Shown here: positions 19,741 to 28,250 of the stretch, in pieces
Layout: each line of letters starts with the position of its first letter
How positions within the stretch are numbered: the stretch's first letter is position 1
From: Streptomyces sp. NBC_00102
GTDB lineage: Bacteria; Actinomycetota; Actinomycetes; Streptomycetales; Streptomycetaceae
DNA: 64,000 nucleotides
Direction of reading: 5' to 3'
Assembly (NCBI RefSeq): GCF_026343115.1
Contig: NZ_JAPEMC010000001.1
Coordinates: 1,922,001 to 1,986,000, forward strand
Notes under the pieces: model-generated
Told to the model about the DNA's origin: nothing
Database searches by the model: none
The model's input: only the letters and a program-made list of their open reading frames with translations
Position numbers and translations under genes: made by a program

Positions 19741-19752
19741 CCTCTCACCGGA

Positions 19753-19767
19753 TAGGAAACTTTCCTA
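19753..19767. promoter_or_regulatory. Probable CsnR operator
   Basis: This is a 15-bp perfect palindrome, TAGGAAACTTTCCTA, centred on base 19760. It lies between the promoter's -10 box and the csnR ATG at 19789, where a bound ROK repressor would block transcription. Palindromic AGGAAA-N-TTTCCT sites of this kind are reported for CsnR in other Streptomyces; assignment here is by position and sequence. Confidence 0.75.
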
Positions 19768-19788
19768 ACAGAGAGCGGACCCACCTCC

Positions 19789-21012
19789 ATGGCAGGAACC
19801 ACCCCGGGCACCGGCACCCCCGGCACCCCCCGGCTGCTGCGCGCGATGAACGACCGCGCCGCCCTCGATCTGCTGCTGGAGCACGGCCCCCTCTCCCGGA
19901 CCCGGATCGGGAAGCTCACCGGCCTCTCCAAGCCGACCGCCTCGCAGCTGCTGGCCCGGCTGGAAGCGGCCGGGCTGGTGCGGGTCACCGGCACCACCGA
20001 GGGGCGCCCGGGCCCCAACGCGCAGCTGTACGCGGTCAACGCCGAGGCGGCGTACGTGGCCGGGCTCGACGTCAACGCCCGGCGCATCGTGGCCGCGGTC
20101 GCCGACATCACCGGCACGGCGGTGGGCGAGTACGAACTCCGCACCCCCGGGCGGGGCGCACAGAGCGCGGTGCACCAGGTCGGCCGGGCGCTGGACGGCG
20201 CGGTCGCGGCCGCGGGGCTCACCCGGTCCGCGATCCACCGGGTCGTCATCGGCACCCCGGGGGCCTTCGACCCGGGCACCGGCCGGCTGCGGTACGCCTC
20301 GCACCTGCCGGGCTGGCACTCCCCCGCCCTGCTCGACGAGCTGGCGGCGGAGCTGCCGATGCCCGTCGAGTACGAGAACGACGTGAACCTGGTCGCGGTG
20401 GCCGAGCAGCGGCGCGGGGCCGCCCGGGGCCACGACGACTTCGTCCTGCTCTGGAACGAGGAGGGTCTGGGCGGCGCGCTCGTCATCAACGGCCGGCTGC
20501 ACCGCGGCTTCACCGGCGGCGCCGGAGAGGTCGGCTTCCTGCCGGTACCGGGCACCCCGCTCGTACGCCAGGTCGTCAAGGCCAACAGCGGTGGCTTCCA
20601 GGAGCTGGCGGGCGCCCAGGCGATCCCCCGGCTCGCGGCCCAGCTCGGCATCGACACCCCGCAGCAGCCCTACCCCGAGGTCGCCGCCGGCCTGCTGACC
20701 CGTGCCGCCGCCGCGTACGGCCAGGACGAGAAGCTGACCGAGCTGCTGCTGAACTACGCGCAGCGGCTCGCGACCGGGCTCGCCTCCCTGACCGCCGTGC
20801 TCGACCCCGGGCTGATCGTGCTGGCCGGCGGGCTGATCTCGGTCGGCGGCGAGCGGCTGCGCTCGCTGATCCAGTCCGAACTCGCCGAGCTCGCGGCCTC
20901 CCGGCCCCGGCTCGTCCTCGCCGAAACCGTCCGCCTGCCGGTCCTGCGGGGCGCCCTGGAACGGGCCCTCGCGGACACCCGCGACGAGGTCTTCGACACC
21001 TCACGCCCCTGA
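19789..21012 (+). CDS. csnR: ROK family transcriptional repressor CsnR
   Basis: This 407-residue regulator begins the operon for uptake of chitosan-derived oligosaccharides. The N-terminal winged helix (DLLLEHGPLSRTRIGKLTGLSKPTASQLLARLEAAG, here in parts) binds DNA, and the ROK sugar-kinase-like domain follows (VVIGTPGAFDPGTG, ENDVNLVAVAEQR, GGALVINGRLHRGFTGGAGEVG). The zinc-coordinating Cys cluster of many ROK kinases is not evident, which fits a regulator rather than a kinase. In S. lividans and S. coelicolor CsnR represses csnREFGHK and the chitosanase gene csnA until oligosaccharide appears. The identification rests on the domain type plus exact gene order. The start ATG is 21 bases after the palindromic operator, consistent with autoregulation. 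Confidence 0.88.
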   Translation: MAGTTPGTGTPGTPRLLRAMNDRAALDLLLEHGPLSRTRIGKLTGLSKPTASQLLARLEAAGLVRVTGTTEGRPGPNAQLYAVNAEAAYVAGLDVNARRIVAAVADITGTAVGEYELRTPGRGAQSAVHQVGRALDGAVAAAGLTRSAIHRVVIGTPGAFDPGTGRLRYASHLPGWHSPALLDELAAELPMPVEYENDVNLVAVAEQRRGAARGHDDFVLLWNEEGLGGALVINGRLHRGFTGGAGEVGFLPVPGTPLVRQVVKANSGGFQELAGAQAIPRLAAQLGIDTPQQPYPEVAAGLLTRAAAAYGQDEKLTELLLNYAQRLATGLASLTAVLDPGLIVLAGGLISVGGERLRSLIQSELAELAASRPRLVLAETVRLPVLRGALERALADTRDEVFDTSRP

Positions 21013-21069
21013 ACTTCCGCACTCTGTACCGCCGTTGCCTCTCCTTCACCATCCCCAAGGAGCTTCGCC

Positions 21070-22401
21070 ATGCGCAGAAACAGCCTCACCACGGCCGCCG
21101 TCGCCGTCGCCGCGATATCCGTCCTCGCCACCGCCTGTACGGGCGAGTCGCAGAGCGGTGCCACGGACGACCCGAACGCGAAGACCACCATCAACTTCTG
21201 GCACGGCTGGAGCGCGCCGTCCGAGGTCAAGGCGGTACAGGACAACGTCGACCGTTTCGAGAAGGCCCACCCGAACATCAAGGTGAACGTCGTCGGCAAC
21301 ATCAACGACGACAAGCTCAACCAGGCGCTGCGCGCCGGGGGTTCGAACGGCCCGGACGTCGTCTCCTCGTTCACCACGTCCAACGTCGGCAAGTTCTGCT
21401 CGTCCGGTGCCTTCGCCGATCTCACCCCCTTCATCGAGAAGTCGGGGCTCGACCTGGAGAAGACCTTCCCGAAGGTGCTCCTGGACTACACGCAGTTCGA
21501 GGGCAAGCGCTGCTCGCTGCCGCTGCTGGCCGACGCGTACGGCCTCTACTACAACAAGGACGCCTTCGAGAAGGCCGGGATCGCCGCACCGCCGAAAACC
21601 CTCTCCGAGTTCGCCGCCGACGCCAAGAAGCTCACCGTCACCAAGGGCGACAGCTACCAGCAGCTCGGCTTCATGCCGACCTTCCACGGCTACGAGTCGG
21701 TCGCCGACCACTACCTGGGCTCCTGGGACCACACGTACTTCGACGCGGACGGCAAGTCGAACATCGCCAAGGACCCTGCCTTCGCCGAGATGTTCACGTA
21801 CCAGAAGAAGCTGGTCGAGGATCTGGGCGGCTACGACAAGCTGGAGAAGTACCGCGGCTCCTTCGGTGACGAGTGGGGCGCGAAGCACCCGTTCCAGACC
21901 GGCCAGGTCGCGATGCAGCTGGACGGCGAGTGGCGGCTCGGCATGGCCGAGGAGGCGAAGACGGACTTCGAGATCGGGGTCGCGCCGATGCCGGTCGCCG
22001 ACGACGAGGCCGACACCTACGGCAAGGGCTTCCTCTCCGGCACGATCATGGGCATCGCGCCCGCCAGCAAGAAGCAGAACGCCGCGTGGGAGCTGGTGAA
22101 GTTCATGACCAGCGACACGCAGGCGGTGGTCGACTTCGCCAACGGCATCAAGAACGTGCCCTCCACCTTCGAGGCGCTGAAGTCCCCCGACCTGAAGTTC
22201 GACCCGCGCTTCAAGACCTTCCTGGACATCGCGCAGAACCCGCACTCCAACACCCCCGACGGGGCGGTCAACGGCTCGACGTACCAGCAGACCCTCCAGG
22301 ACTTCGGCTACCAGTACGAGAAGGGCTCGGTGAAGGACCTCCAGGCCGGTCTGGAGAAGACCGCGGCGCAGATCGACACCGACATCGCCAAGGCCAAGTA
22401 G
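21070..22401 (+). CDS. csnE: Chitosan-oligosaccharide ABC transporter, substrate-binding lipoprotein
   Basis: This is a 443-residue extracellular solute-binding protein (family 1). The N-terminus, basic MRRNS then a hydrophobic stretch ending in the lipobox LATAC, makes Cys23 the lipidated residue that anchors it to the outer face of the membrane. The body has the usual sugar-binder signatures (INFWHGWS, NGPDVVSSF, ADAYGLYYNKDAFEKAGI, GQVAMQLDGEWRLG). It would capture glucosamine oligomers and hand them to CsnF/CsnG. No ATPase gene is in the operon, so the shared MsiK-type ATPase encoded elsewhere probably powers transport, as is known for Streptomyces sugar importers. AAGGAG precedes the ATG. 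Confidence 0.9.
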   Translation: MRRNSLTTAAVAVAAISVLATACTGESQSGATDDPNAKTTINFWHGWSAPSEVKAVQDNVDRFEKAHPNIKVNVVGNINDDKLNQALRAGGSNGPDVVSSFTTSNVGKFCSSGAFADLTPFIEKSGLDLEKTFPKVLLDYTQFEGKRCSLPLLADAYGLYYNKDAFEKAGIAAPPKTLSEFAADAKKLTVTKGDSYQQLGFMPTFHGYESVADHYLGSWDHTYFDADGKSNIAKDPAFAEMFTYQKKLVEDLGGYDKLEKYRGSFGDEWGAKHPFQTGQVAMQLDGEWRLGMAEEAKTDFEIGVAPMPVADDEADTYGKGFLSGTIMGIAPASKKQNAAWELVKFMTSDTQAVVDFANGIKNVPSTFEALKSPDLKFDPRFKTFLDIAQNPHSNTPDGAVNGSTYQQTLQDFGYQYEKGSVKDLQAGLEKTAAQIDTDIAKAK

Positions 22402-22407
22402 CCCACG

Positions 22408-23349
22408 ATGACCACGTACACACTCCGCTCCAAGCGCCGCAGGTCGGCGCTGCGCACGGTGGCCTTCCTGTCGCCCTGGCTCATCGGGTTCTGCTTCTTC
22501 TTCGCGTACCCGATGGTCTCGACGGTCTACTTCTCCTTCACGAAGTACGACGGGTTCGGGGCGCCGGTCTTCAACGGGCTGACGAACTGGACGTACGTCT
22601 TCACCGACTACCCGATGTTCTGGCCGTCGCTGCGCAACACCCTCTGGCTGGTGATCGTCATGGTCACCTGCCGGGTGGTGTTCGGCCTCGGCATCGGGCT
22701 GCTGATCACCCGGATCAAGACCGCCACCGGGGTCTTCCGCACCCTCTTCTACCTGCCCTACCTCGCGCCGCCGGTGGCCGCGACCCTCGCCTTCGTCTTC
22801 CTGCTCAACCCCGGTACCGGGCCGGTCGACTCGATCCTGGGCGATCTCGGACTGCCGACGCCCGGCTGGTTCAACGACGCGACCTGGTCCAAGCCGGCAC
22901 TGACGATGCTCGCGGTCTGGGGCATCGGCGACCTGATGGTGATCTTCATGGCCGCGCTGCTGGACGTGCCCGCCGAGCAGTACGAGGCGGCCGAGCTGGA
23001 CGGCGCCTCCGCCTGGCAGCGGTTCCGCTTCGTGACGCTGCCGAACATCTCGCCCATCGTGATGTTCGCCGTGGTCACCGGGGTCATCCAGGCGATGCAG
23101 TACTACACGCAGCCGCTGGTGGCGGGGAAGGTGGCCTCGGGCGTGATCGGCGGCTCCGGCCAGTCCTTCGAGCCCGGCTACCCCGACAAGTCGACCCTGA
23201 CGCTCCCCCAGCTCGTCTACAACCTCGGCTTCCAGCGCTTCGACTACGGCTCCGCCTGCGTCGTCGCCCTGGTCCTGTTCGCCCTGGCCATGGCCTTCAC
23301 CGCACTGCTGATGCGGGGCCGCAACAACCTCGTCCAGGCCGGTGACTGA
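22408..23349 (+). CDS. csnF: ABC transporter permease, MalF type
   Basis: This 313-residue inner-membrane permease has about six helices (first AFLSPWLIGFCFFFAYPM). The cytosolic coupling loop EQYEAAELDGASAWQRF, with its EAA-Gly pattern, contacts the ATPase. It forms the channel with CsnG for glucosamine oligosaccharide import. The ATG is 6 bases after the csnE stop, so it is in the same operon and probably translationally coupled. Confidence 0.9.
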   Translation: MTTYTLRSKRRRSALRTVAFLSPWLIGFCFFFAYPMVSTVYFSFTKYDGFGAPVFNGLTNWTYVFTDYPMFWPSLRNTLWLVIVMVTCRVVFGLGIGLLITRIKTATGVFRTLFYLPYLAPPVAATLAFVFLLNPGTGPVDSILGDLGLPTPGWFNDATWSKPALTMLAVWGIGDLMVIFMAALLDVPAEQYEAAELDGASAWQRFRFVTLPNISPIVMFAVVTGVIQAMQYYTQPLVAGKVASGVIGGSGQSFEPGYPDKSTLTLPQLVYNLGFQRFDYGSACVVALVLFALAMAFTALLMRGRNNLVQAGD

Positions 23350-23352
23350 CTC

Positions 23353-24267
23353 ATGACACAGCTCCTCGACACCCCGGGCACCCCCGGCTCCCCCGCCGGG
23401 ACAGTCCGTACCGCACGTACGGCCGCCGAACGCACCGCCCGCCGCAAGGCGCTGCTGCGGTGGATCGCGGTGCACTCGCTCGGCGTCGCCGCCGCGCTGT
23501 TCTTCGTCCTCCCGCTGGTCTTCGTGGCTCTGACCTCGCTGATGAGCGACCAGCAGGCGCTGACCCGCGACCTCACCCCCGACACCTGGGAGTGGGAGAA
23601 CTACCGGCGGGTCTTCGACACCCCCGGCTTCCTCACCTGGTGGCGCAACACCCTGCTCTACGCGGGCGTCGGCACCGTGCTGACCGTGGTGTCCTCGGTG
23701 CCCGTCGCCTACGCGCTCGCGAAGTTCCGCTTCAAGGGCCGCAAGCTGTCGCTGATGCTGGTCATCTCGATGATGATGCTGCCGCCGCAGGTCGTGATCA
23801 TCCCGATGTACCTGTTCTGGGCCAAGCAGGTGGACCTCTCCGGGACGCTCTGGCCGCTGATCATCCCGATGGCCTTCGGCGACGCCTTCTCCATCTTCCT
23901 GCTGCGCCAGTTCCTACTGACCATCCCGGACGAGTACCTGGACGCGGCGCGGATCGACGGCTGCGGCGAACTGCGCACCCTGCTGCGGGTGGTGCTGCCG
24001 ATGGCCAAGCCGGGCATCGCCGCCATCGCGCTGTTCCAGTTCTTCGCCGCCTGGAACGACTACTTCGGGCCGCAGATCTACGCCTCCGAGAACCCGGCCG
24101 CCTGGACGCTCAGTTACGGCCTGGAGTCCTTCAAGGGCGCACACCACACCGACTGGAACCTGACCATGGCCGCGACCGTTCTGGTCATGGCCCCCGTGAT
24201 CGCCGTCTTCTTCTTCGCGCAGAAGGCATTTGTCGAGGGCGTCACACTGACCGGAGTGAAGGGCTGA
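23353..24267 (+). CDS. csnG: ABC transporter permease, MalG type
   Basis: This 304-residue partner permease has a cytosolic N-terminus, an opening helix ALFFVLPLVFVALTSLM, further helices at VGTVLTVVSSVPVAYALAKF and LMLVISMMMLPPQVVIIPMYL, and the EAA loop DEYLDAARIDGCGELRT. The C-terminal FFAQKAFVEGVTLTGVKG is the family's typical tail. It starts 3 bases after csnF and ends one base before csnH, so the operon is compact. Confidence 0.9.
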   Translation: MTQLLDTPGTPGSPAGTVRTARTAAERTARRKALLRWIAVHSLGVAAALFFVLPLVFVALTSLMSDQQALTRDLTPDTWEWENYRRVFDTPGFLTWWRNTLLYAGVGTVLTVVSSVPVAYALAKFRFKGRKLSLMLVISMMMLPPQVVIIPMYLFWAKQVDLSGTLWPLIIPMAFGDAFSIFLLRQFLLTIPDEYLDAARIDGCGELRTLLRVVLPMAKPGIAAIALFQFFAAWNDYFGPQIYASENPAAWTLSYGLESFKGAHHTDWNLTMAATVLVMAPVIAVFFFAQKAFVEGVTLTGVKG

Positions 24268-24268
24268 A

Positions 24269-25534
24269 ATGAAGCTCGCAGTAGTGGGTGGCGGGTCCAC
24301 CTACACCCCCGAACTGATCGACGGGTTCGCCCGTCTGCGGGACACGCTGCCGATCGAGGAGCTCGTGCTCGTCGACCCGGCGGCCGACCGTCTCGAACTC
24401 GTGGGCGGCCTCGCCCGGCGGATCTTCGCCAAGCAGGGCCACCCCGGCACCATCACCACCACCTCCGACCTGGACGCCGGGGTGGAGGGCGCCGACGCGG
24501 TCCTGCTCCAGCTGCGCGTCGGCGGGCAGGCCGCACGCAACCAGGACGAGACCTGGCCGCTGGAGTGCGGCTGCGTCGGCCAGGAGACCACCGGCGCCGG
24601 CGGCCTCGCCAAGGCGCTGCGCACCGTGCCGGTCGTGCTGGACATCGCCGAGCGGGTGCGCCGCACCAACCCGGACGCCTGGATCATCGACTTCACCAAC
24701 CCGGTGGGCATCGTCACCCGGGCGCTGCTCCAGGCAGGCCACAAGGCCGTCGGCCTCTGCAACGTGGCCATCGGCTTCCAGCGCAAGTTCGCCCGGCTGC
24801 TGGACGTCTCCCCCGCCGAGGTGCACCTCGACCACGTCGGGCTGAACCACCTCTCCTGGGAGCTCGGCGTCCGCCTCGGCGGCCCCGAGGGCGAGAACGT
24901 GCTGCCGAGGCTGCTGACCGAGCACGGCGCGGCCATCGCCGCCGACCTGCACATGCCGCGCGAGATCGTGGACCGGCTCGGTGTGGTCCCCTCGTACTAC
25001 CTGCGGTACTTCTACTCCCACGACGAGGTCGTCCGGGAGCTCGGCACCAAGCCGTCCCGGGCCGCCGAGGTCGCCGCGATGGAGAAGGAACTCCTCGCGA
25101 TGTACGGCGACCCGAAGCTGGACGAGAAGCCCGCGCTGCTCGCCAAGCGCGGCGGCGCCTTCTACTCCGAGGCGGCCGTCGACCTGGCGTCCTCGCTGCT
25201 CGGCGGGGGCGACGCCACCGTGCAGGTGGTCAACACCCGCAACAACGGCACCCTGCCGTTCCTCCCCGACGACGCGGTGATCGAGACGCAGGCCCGGGTC
25301 GACGGCTCCGGCGCCGTCCCGCTCGCGGTGCCGGCCCTGGACCCGCTGTACTCCGGGCTGATCGCCCAGGTCACCGCGTACGAGGACCTGGCGCTGAAGG
25401 CGGCCCTGCACGGCGGCCGGGACCGCGTCTTCAAGGCGCTGCTCGCGCACCCGCTGGTCGGACAGTACGAGTACGCCGAGGGCCTCACGGACCGGCTGAT
25501 CGCGCACAACCGGGAGCACCTCGCGTGGGCGTGA
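24269..25534 (+). CDS. csnH: GH4 family glycosidase (6-phospho-beta-glucosidase-like)
   Basis: This 421-residue cytosolic enzyme of glycoside hydrolase family 4 uses NAD+ and Mn2+ and a redox-elimination mechanism. The N-terminal KLAVVGGGSTYTPELI is the NAD site. The metal ligands are expected at Cys in GLCNVAIG and His in VGLNHLSW, both visible. In the csn operon it is the enzyme expected to cleave imported glucosamine oligosaccharides, perhaps after phosphorylation by CsnK. The ATG lies one base after the csnG stop, and it overlaps csnK at its end. Confidence 0.9.
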   Translation: MKLAVVGGGSTYTPELIDGFARLRDTLPIEELVLVDPAADRLELVGGLARRIFAKQGHPGTITTTSDLDAGVEGADAVLLQLRVGGQAARNQDETWPLECGCVGQETTGAGGLAKALRTVPVVLDIAERVRRTNPDAWIIDFTNPVGIVTRALLQAGHKAVGLCNVAIGFQRKFARLLDVSPAEVHLDHVGLNHLSWELGVRLGGPEGENVLPRLLTEHGAAIAADLHMPREIVDRLGVVPSYYLRYFYSHDEVVRELGTKPSRAAEVAAMEKELLAMYGDPKLDEKPALLAKRGGAFYSEAAVDLASSLLGGGDATVQVVNTRNNGTLPFLPDDAVIETQARVDGSGAVPLAVPALDPLYSGLIAQVTAYEDLALKAALHGGRDRVFKALLAHPLVGQYEYAEGLTDRLIAHNREHLAWA

Positions 25535-26502
25535 ACGCTTCGGTCCTCGCCATCGACGCGGGGAACAGCAAGACCGACGTGGCACTGATCGGTGAGGACG
25601 GCACGGTGCTCGGCACGGCCCGGGGCGGCGGTTTCCAGCCGCCCGTCGTCGGGATACCGGCCGCGCTGGACATGCTCGCCGCCGCCGTGGAGGGGGCGTA
25701 CGCCTCGGCCGGCGGGACGGTCGGAGGGCCGGCCGCGCACGTGTCGGCCTGCCTCGCCAACGCCGACCTCCCGGTGGAGGAGGAGGAGTTGACGGCCGCA
25801 CTGCTCGACCGCGGCTGGGCTCCGTCGGTCGAGGTGCGCAACGACACCTTCGCCGTTCTGCGCGCCGGGGTGGACGAGCCCCGGGGCGTCGCCGTGGTCT
25901 GCGGCGCCGGGATCAACTGCGTCGGCATGCTCCCGGACGGCCGTACCGCCCGCTTCCCCGCGATCGGCCGGATGTCCGGCGACTGGGGCGGCGGTTCGGG
26001 GCTCGCCGAGGAGGCGATGTGGTTCGCCGCCCGCGCCGAGGACGGCCGGGGCGAGCCGACCGAGCTGGCCCGGGCGCTCCCCGCGCACTTCGGGCTCGGT
26101 TCGATGTACGAGCTGATCGAGGCACTGCACCGGGAGCACATCCCGTACGAGCGGCGGCACGAGCTGACCCCGGTGCTCTTCGCGACGGGCGCGGCCGGTG
26201 ACCCGGTGGCGCGCGCGGTGGTGGACCGGCTCGCGGACGAGGTCGTCGCGATGGCCACGGTGGCGCTGGACCGGCTGGACCTGCTGGAGGAGCACGTTCC
26301 GGTGATTCTCGGCGGCAGCGTGCTGGCTGCCCGGCACCGGGACCTGGACATCCGGATCGCCTCGCTGCTGGCGGCCCGCGCACCCCGGGCCCGGATCCGC
26401 GTGGTGGCCCAACAGCCTGTGCTGGGGGCCGCGTTGCTGGGCCTGGACCACACGGGGGCGGCGCCCGAGGCGCACGCCAGGCTGCGCGCCCAGTACGCCT
26501 GA
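25525..26502 (+). CDS. csnK: BadF/BadG-type sugar kinase
   Basis: This 325-residue ATP-dependent kinase belongs to the BadF/BadG/BcrA/BcrD (actin-like) fold and resembles N-acetylglucosamine kinases. The phosphate-1 loop is AIDAGNSKTDVALIGEDG, the catalytic-loop Asp is in EVRNDTFAVLRAG, and phosphate-2 is VCGAGINCVG. It probably phosphorylates glucosamine or its oligomers after uptake. Two GTG starts compete: 25525, with GGAG at good spacing (10-base overlap with csnH), and 25531, giving the common 4-base GTGA overlap. It is the last gene of csnREFGHK. Confidence 0.88.
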   Translation: MGVNASVLAIDAGNSKTDVALIGEDGTVLGTARGGGFQPPVVGIPAALDMLAAAVEGAYASAGGTVGGPAAHVSACLANADLPVEEEELTAALLDRGWAPSVEVRNDTFAVLRAGVDEPRGVAVVCGAGINCVGMLPDGRTARFPAIGRMSGDWGGGSGLAEEAMWFAARAEDGRGEPTELARALPAHFGLGSMYELIEALHREHIPYERRHELTPVLFATGAAGDPVARAVVDRLADEVVAMATVALDRLDLLEEHVPVILGGSVLAARHRDLDIRIASLLAARAPRARIRVVAQQPVLGAALLGLDHTGAAPEAHARLRAQYA

Positions 26503-26811
26503 GGGGCGTGCGGCCGGGCCGCCGCCGAAGCGTCCTCGCGTCAACTCCCGTACAACGGCGTACGGGAGCCCGCCGCCCGCGGGAACCGATCAACGGCCCC
26601 GATCGTGTTCACACCGGGGGAATCGGTTCGGTACGGGGCGGCCGCGGGTCGGGGATGCCGGGTTGCCGGCGCCGCCGCCCGCCGCCCTCCCGGCCCTTGG
26701 ATCCAGGTATTCCTGGTGGATGCCGGTCCCTGCGGCCATACTTCAGGCCGGGCGCCACTCCCCCGATCGGCCGGGGGCGACGGCGCCGACAGTGACCGAG
26801 GGGGAAGTCGA
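26503..26811 (+). promoter_or_regulatory. Gene-free region before the GlnX-like gene
   Basis: These 309 bases separate the csn operon from the PknG signalling cluster and must hold the latter's promoter. GGAACC at 26582-26587 and GGGAAT at 26618-26623 resemble ECF-sigma -35 boxes, but I see no convincing paired -10. CCAGG-TATT-CCTGG near 26704-26717 is a small inverted repeat. A strong ribosome site, GAGGGGGAAG, precedes the GTG at 26812. Confidence 0.3.
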
Positions 26812-28194
26812 GTGACACACCCGCCGATCGGGGGCCCGCCGCGGCAGCACGGAGCGGCGCAGGTGTCCGGCGTGCCCGCGCAGCGGCGCGGGGCGGTGTC
26901 CGCCTCCGTGGGACGACGGCTGCGCGGCGCCGCGACGACCGAGCCCGGGCGGCTGCGGATCGTCGGAGCCGTACTCGCCCTGCTCGTCGTGGCGTTCGGG
27001 GCGGTGACCGCGGTGGAGGCCGCCGGGCGGGCCGCCGCCGCGGACGACGTGGTGAGCCGCAGCCAGCCGCTGAGCGCGGACGCCGCGGCCGTCTACCGCT
27101 CGCTCGCCGACGCGGACACGATGGCGGCGAGCGGCTTCCTCGCGGGCACCGAGGAGCCGGCGAACGTCCGCGCCCAGTACGAGAAGGACATCCAGAACGC
27201 CTCCCGGCTGCTGGTCAAGGCGGCGGCGAACACGGAGGCCACCACCTCCTCCGGCCGCGAGATCCGCACGATGAACGAACTCCTCCCGGTCTACACCGGC
27301 CTGGTCGAGCGGGCCCGCGCCAACAACCGCCTCGGGCTTCCGCTGGGCGGTGCCTACCTCAGGTACGCCAACCAGAAGATGAGCGGCGAACTCCTGCCCG
27401 CGGCGGAGCGGTTGTACACGGCGGAGACCGGCCGGCTCGACGCCGACCAGCGTGACGCCCGGCAGTGGCCGCTGATCGCCATCGCCGCCGGATTCATGGC
27501 CCTGACCGTGCTGGTCTGGGCCCAGCGCCGCGACTACCGCCGGACCCACCGGGTCTTCAACCGCGGGCTGCTCGCCGCGACGGCCGCGACCGCGGCCGTG
27601 CTGGTGTGGCTGGTCGTCGGCCAGACCCTGGCCAGGACCGAACTGCACCACGCCATGGCGAACGGCCAGGCCTCGCTCGACGTGCTGAACGACGCGCGGA
27701 TCGCCTCCCTGAAGGCGCGCGCCAACGAGAACCTCACCCTGGTCGCCCGGGGCGCGGTGCTCACCGAGGACGGCTCCGCCGACCAGTACCAGACCGACTA
27801 CACGGCGGAGATGGACGCGCTCCGCACGGAGCTGGGCAAGGCGGGGAAGCTGGCGGACGACGCCTCCGGGAGCACCCCGGTGGCGACCGCCGTCAGCAGT
27901 GTGTCGGAGTGGCAGAAGCGCCACGCCGACGCCCGGAAGACCGACGACGGCGGCGACTACGAAGGCGCGCTCGCCCTGGTCATCGGGGCGAAGGGCTCCA
28001 CCGGCGAGTGTTTCTCGAAGGTGGACGCAGCGCTGGAGACGGCCCTGGCCCACGAACAGAAGCAGTTCGACGCGGCGGCCGGCCGGGGGCGCGGCGCGCT
28101 GGGCGGGCTGCCGGTCGGCGCGGCGGCCCTGGCGGTACTGGCGGCGGTCGCCGCGATCACCGGGACCGGCCGGAGACTCGGGGAGTACCGGTGA
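26812..28194 (+). CDS. glnX: GlnX-like four-helix membrane sensor
   Basis: This is a 460-residue membrane protein. The first helix (IVGAVLALLVVAFGAVTAVEA) is followed by an outside domain of about 150 residues, then two closely spaced helices (PLIAIAAGFMALTVLVW and LLAATAATAAVLVWLVVGQ) joined by a short basic cytosolic loop, a second outside domain and a final helix (LPVGAAALAVLAAVAAI). The doubled extracytoplasmic helical domain and position next to glnH and pknG match GlnX of Mycobacterium, which with GlnH relays extracellular aspartate/glutamate status to PknG. Identity is inferred from topology and context, not close sequence matching. The GTG start follows GAGGGGGAAG. Its stop overlaps a possible GTG start of glnH (GTGA). 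Confidence 0.75.
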   Translation: MTHPPIGGPPRQHGAAQVSGVPAQRRGAVSASVGRRLRGAATTEPGRLRIVGAVLALLVVAFGAVTAVEAAGRAAAADDVVSRSQPLSADAAAVYRSLADADTMAASGFLAGTEEPANVRAQYEKDIQNASRLLVKAAANTEATTSSGREIRTMNELLPVYTGLVERARANNRLGLPLGGAYLRYANQKMSGELLPAAERLYTAETGRLDADQRDARQWPLIAIAAGFMALTVLVWAQRRDYRRTHRVFNRGLLAATAATAAVLVWLVVGQTLARTELHHAMANGQASLDVLNDARIASLKARANENLTLVARGAVLTEDGSADQYQTDYTAEMDALRTELGKAGKLADDASGSTPVATAVSSVSEWQKRHADARKTDDGGDYEGALALVIGAKGSTGECFSKVDAALETALAHEQKQFDAAAGRGRGALGGLPVGAAALAVLAAVAAITGTGRRLGEYR

Positions 28195-28250
28195 ACGGGC
28201 GCGTACCGGCCACGGAGCCGGCGGAGGGAAGAGCGGTGGGAGGGGGAGCG

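Noticed and set aside
26582..26623. ECF-sigma promoter upstream of the GlnX-like gene
   Set aside because: GGAACC and GGGAAT look like -35 boxes, but no matching -10 is at the right distance, so I do not claim a promoter.
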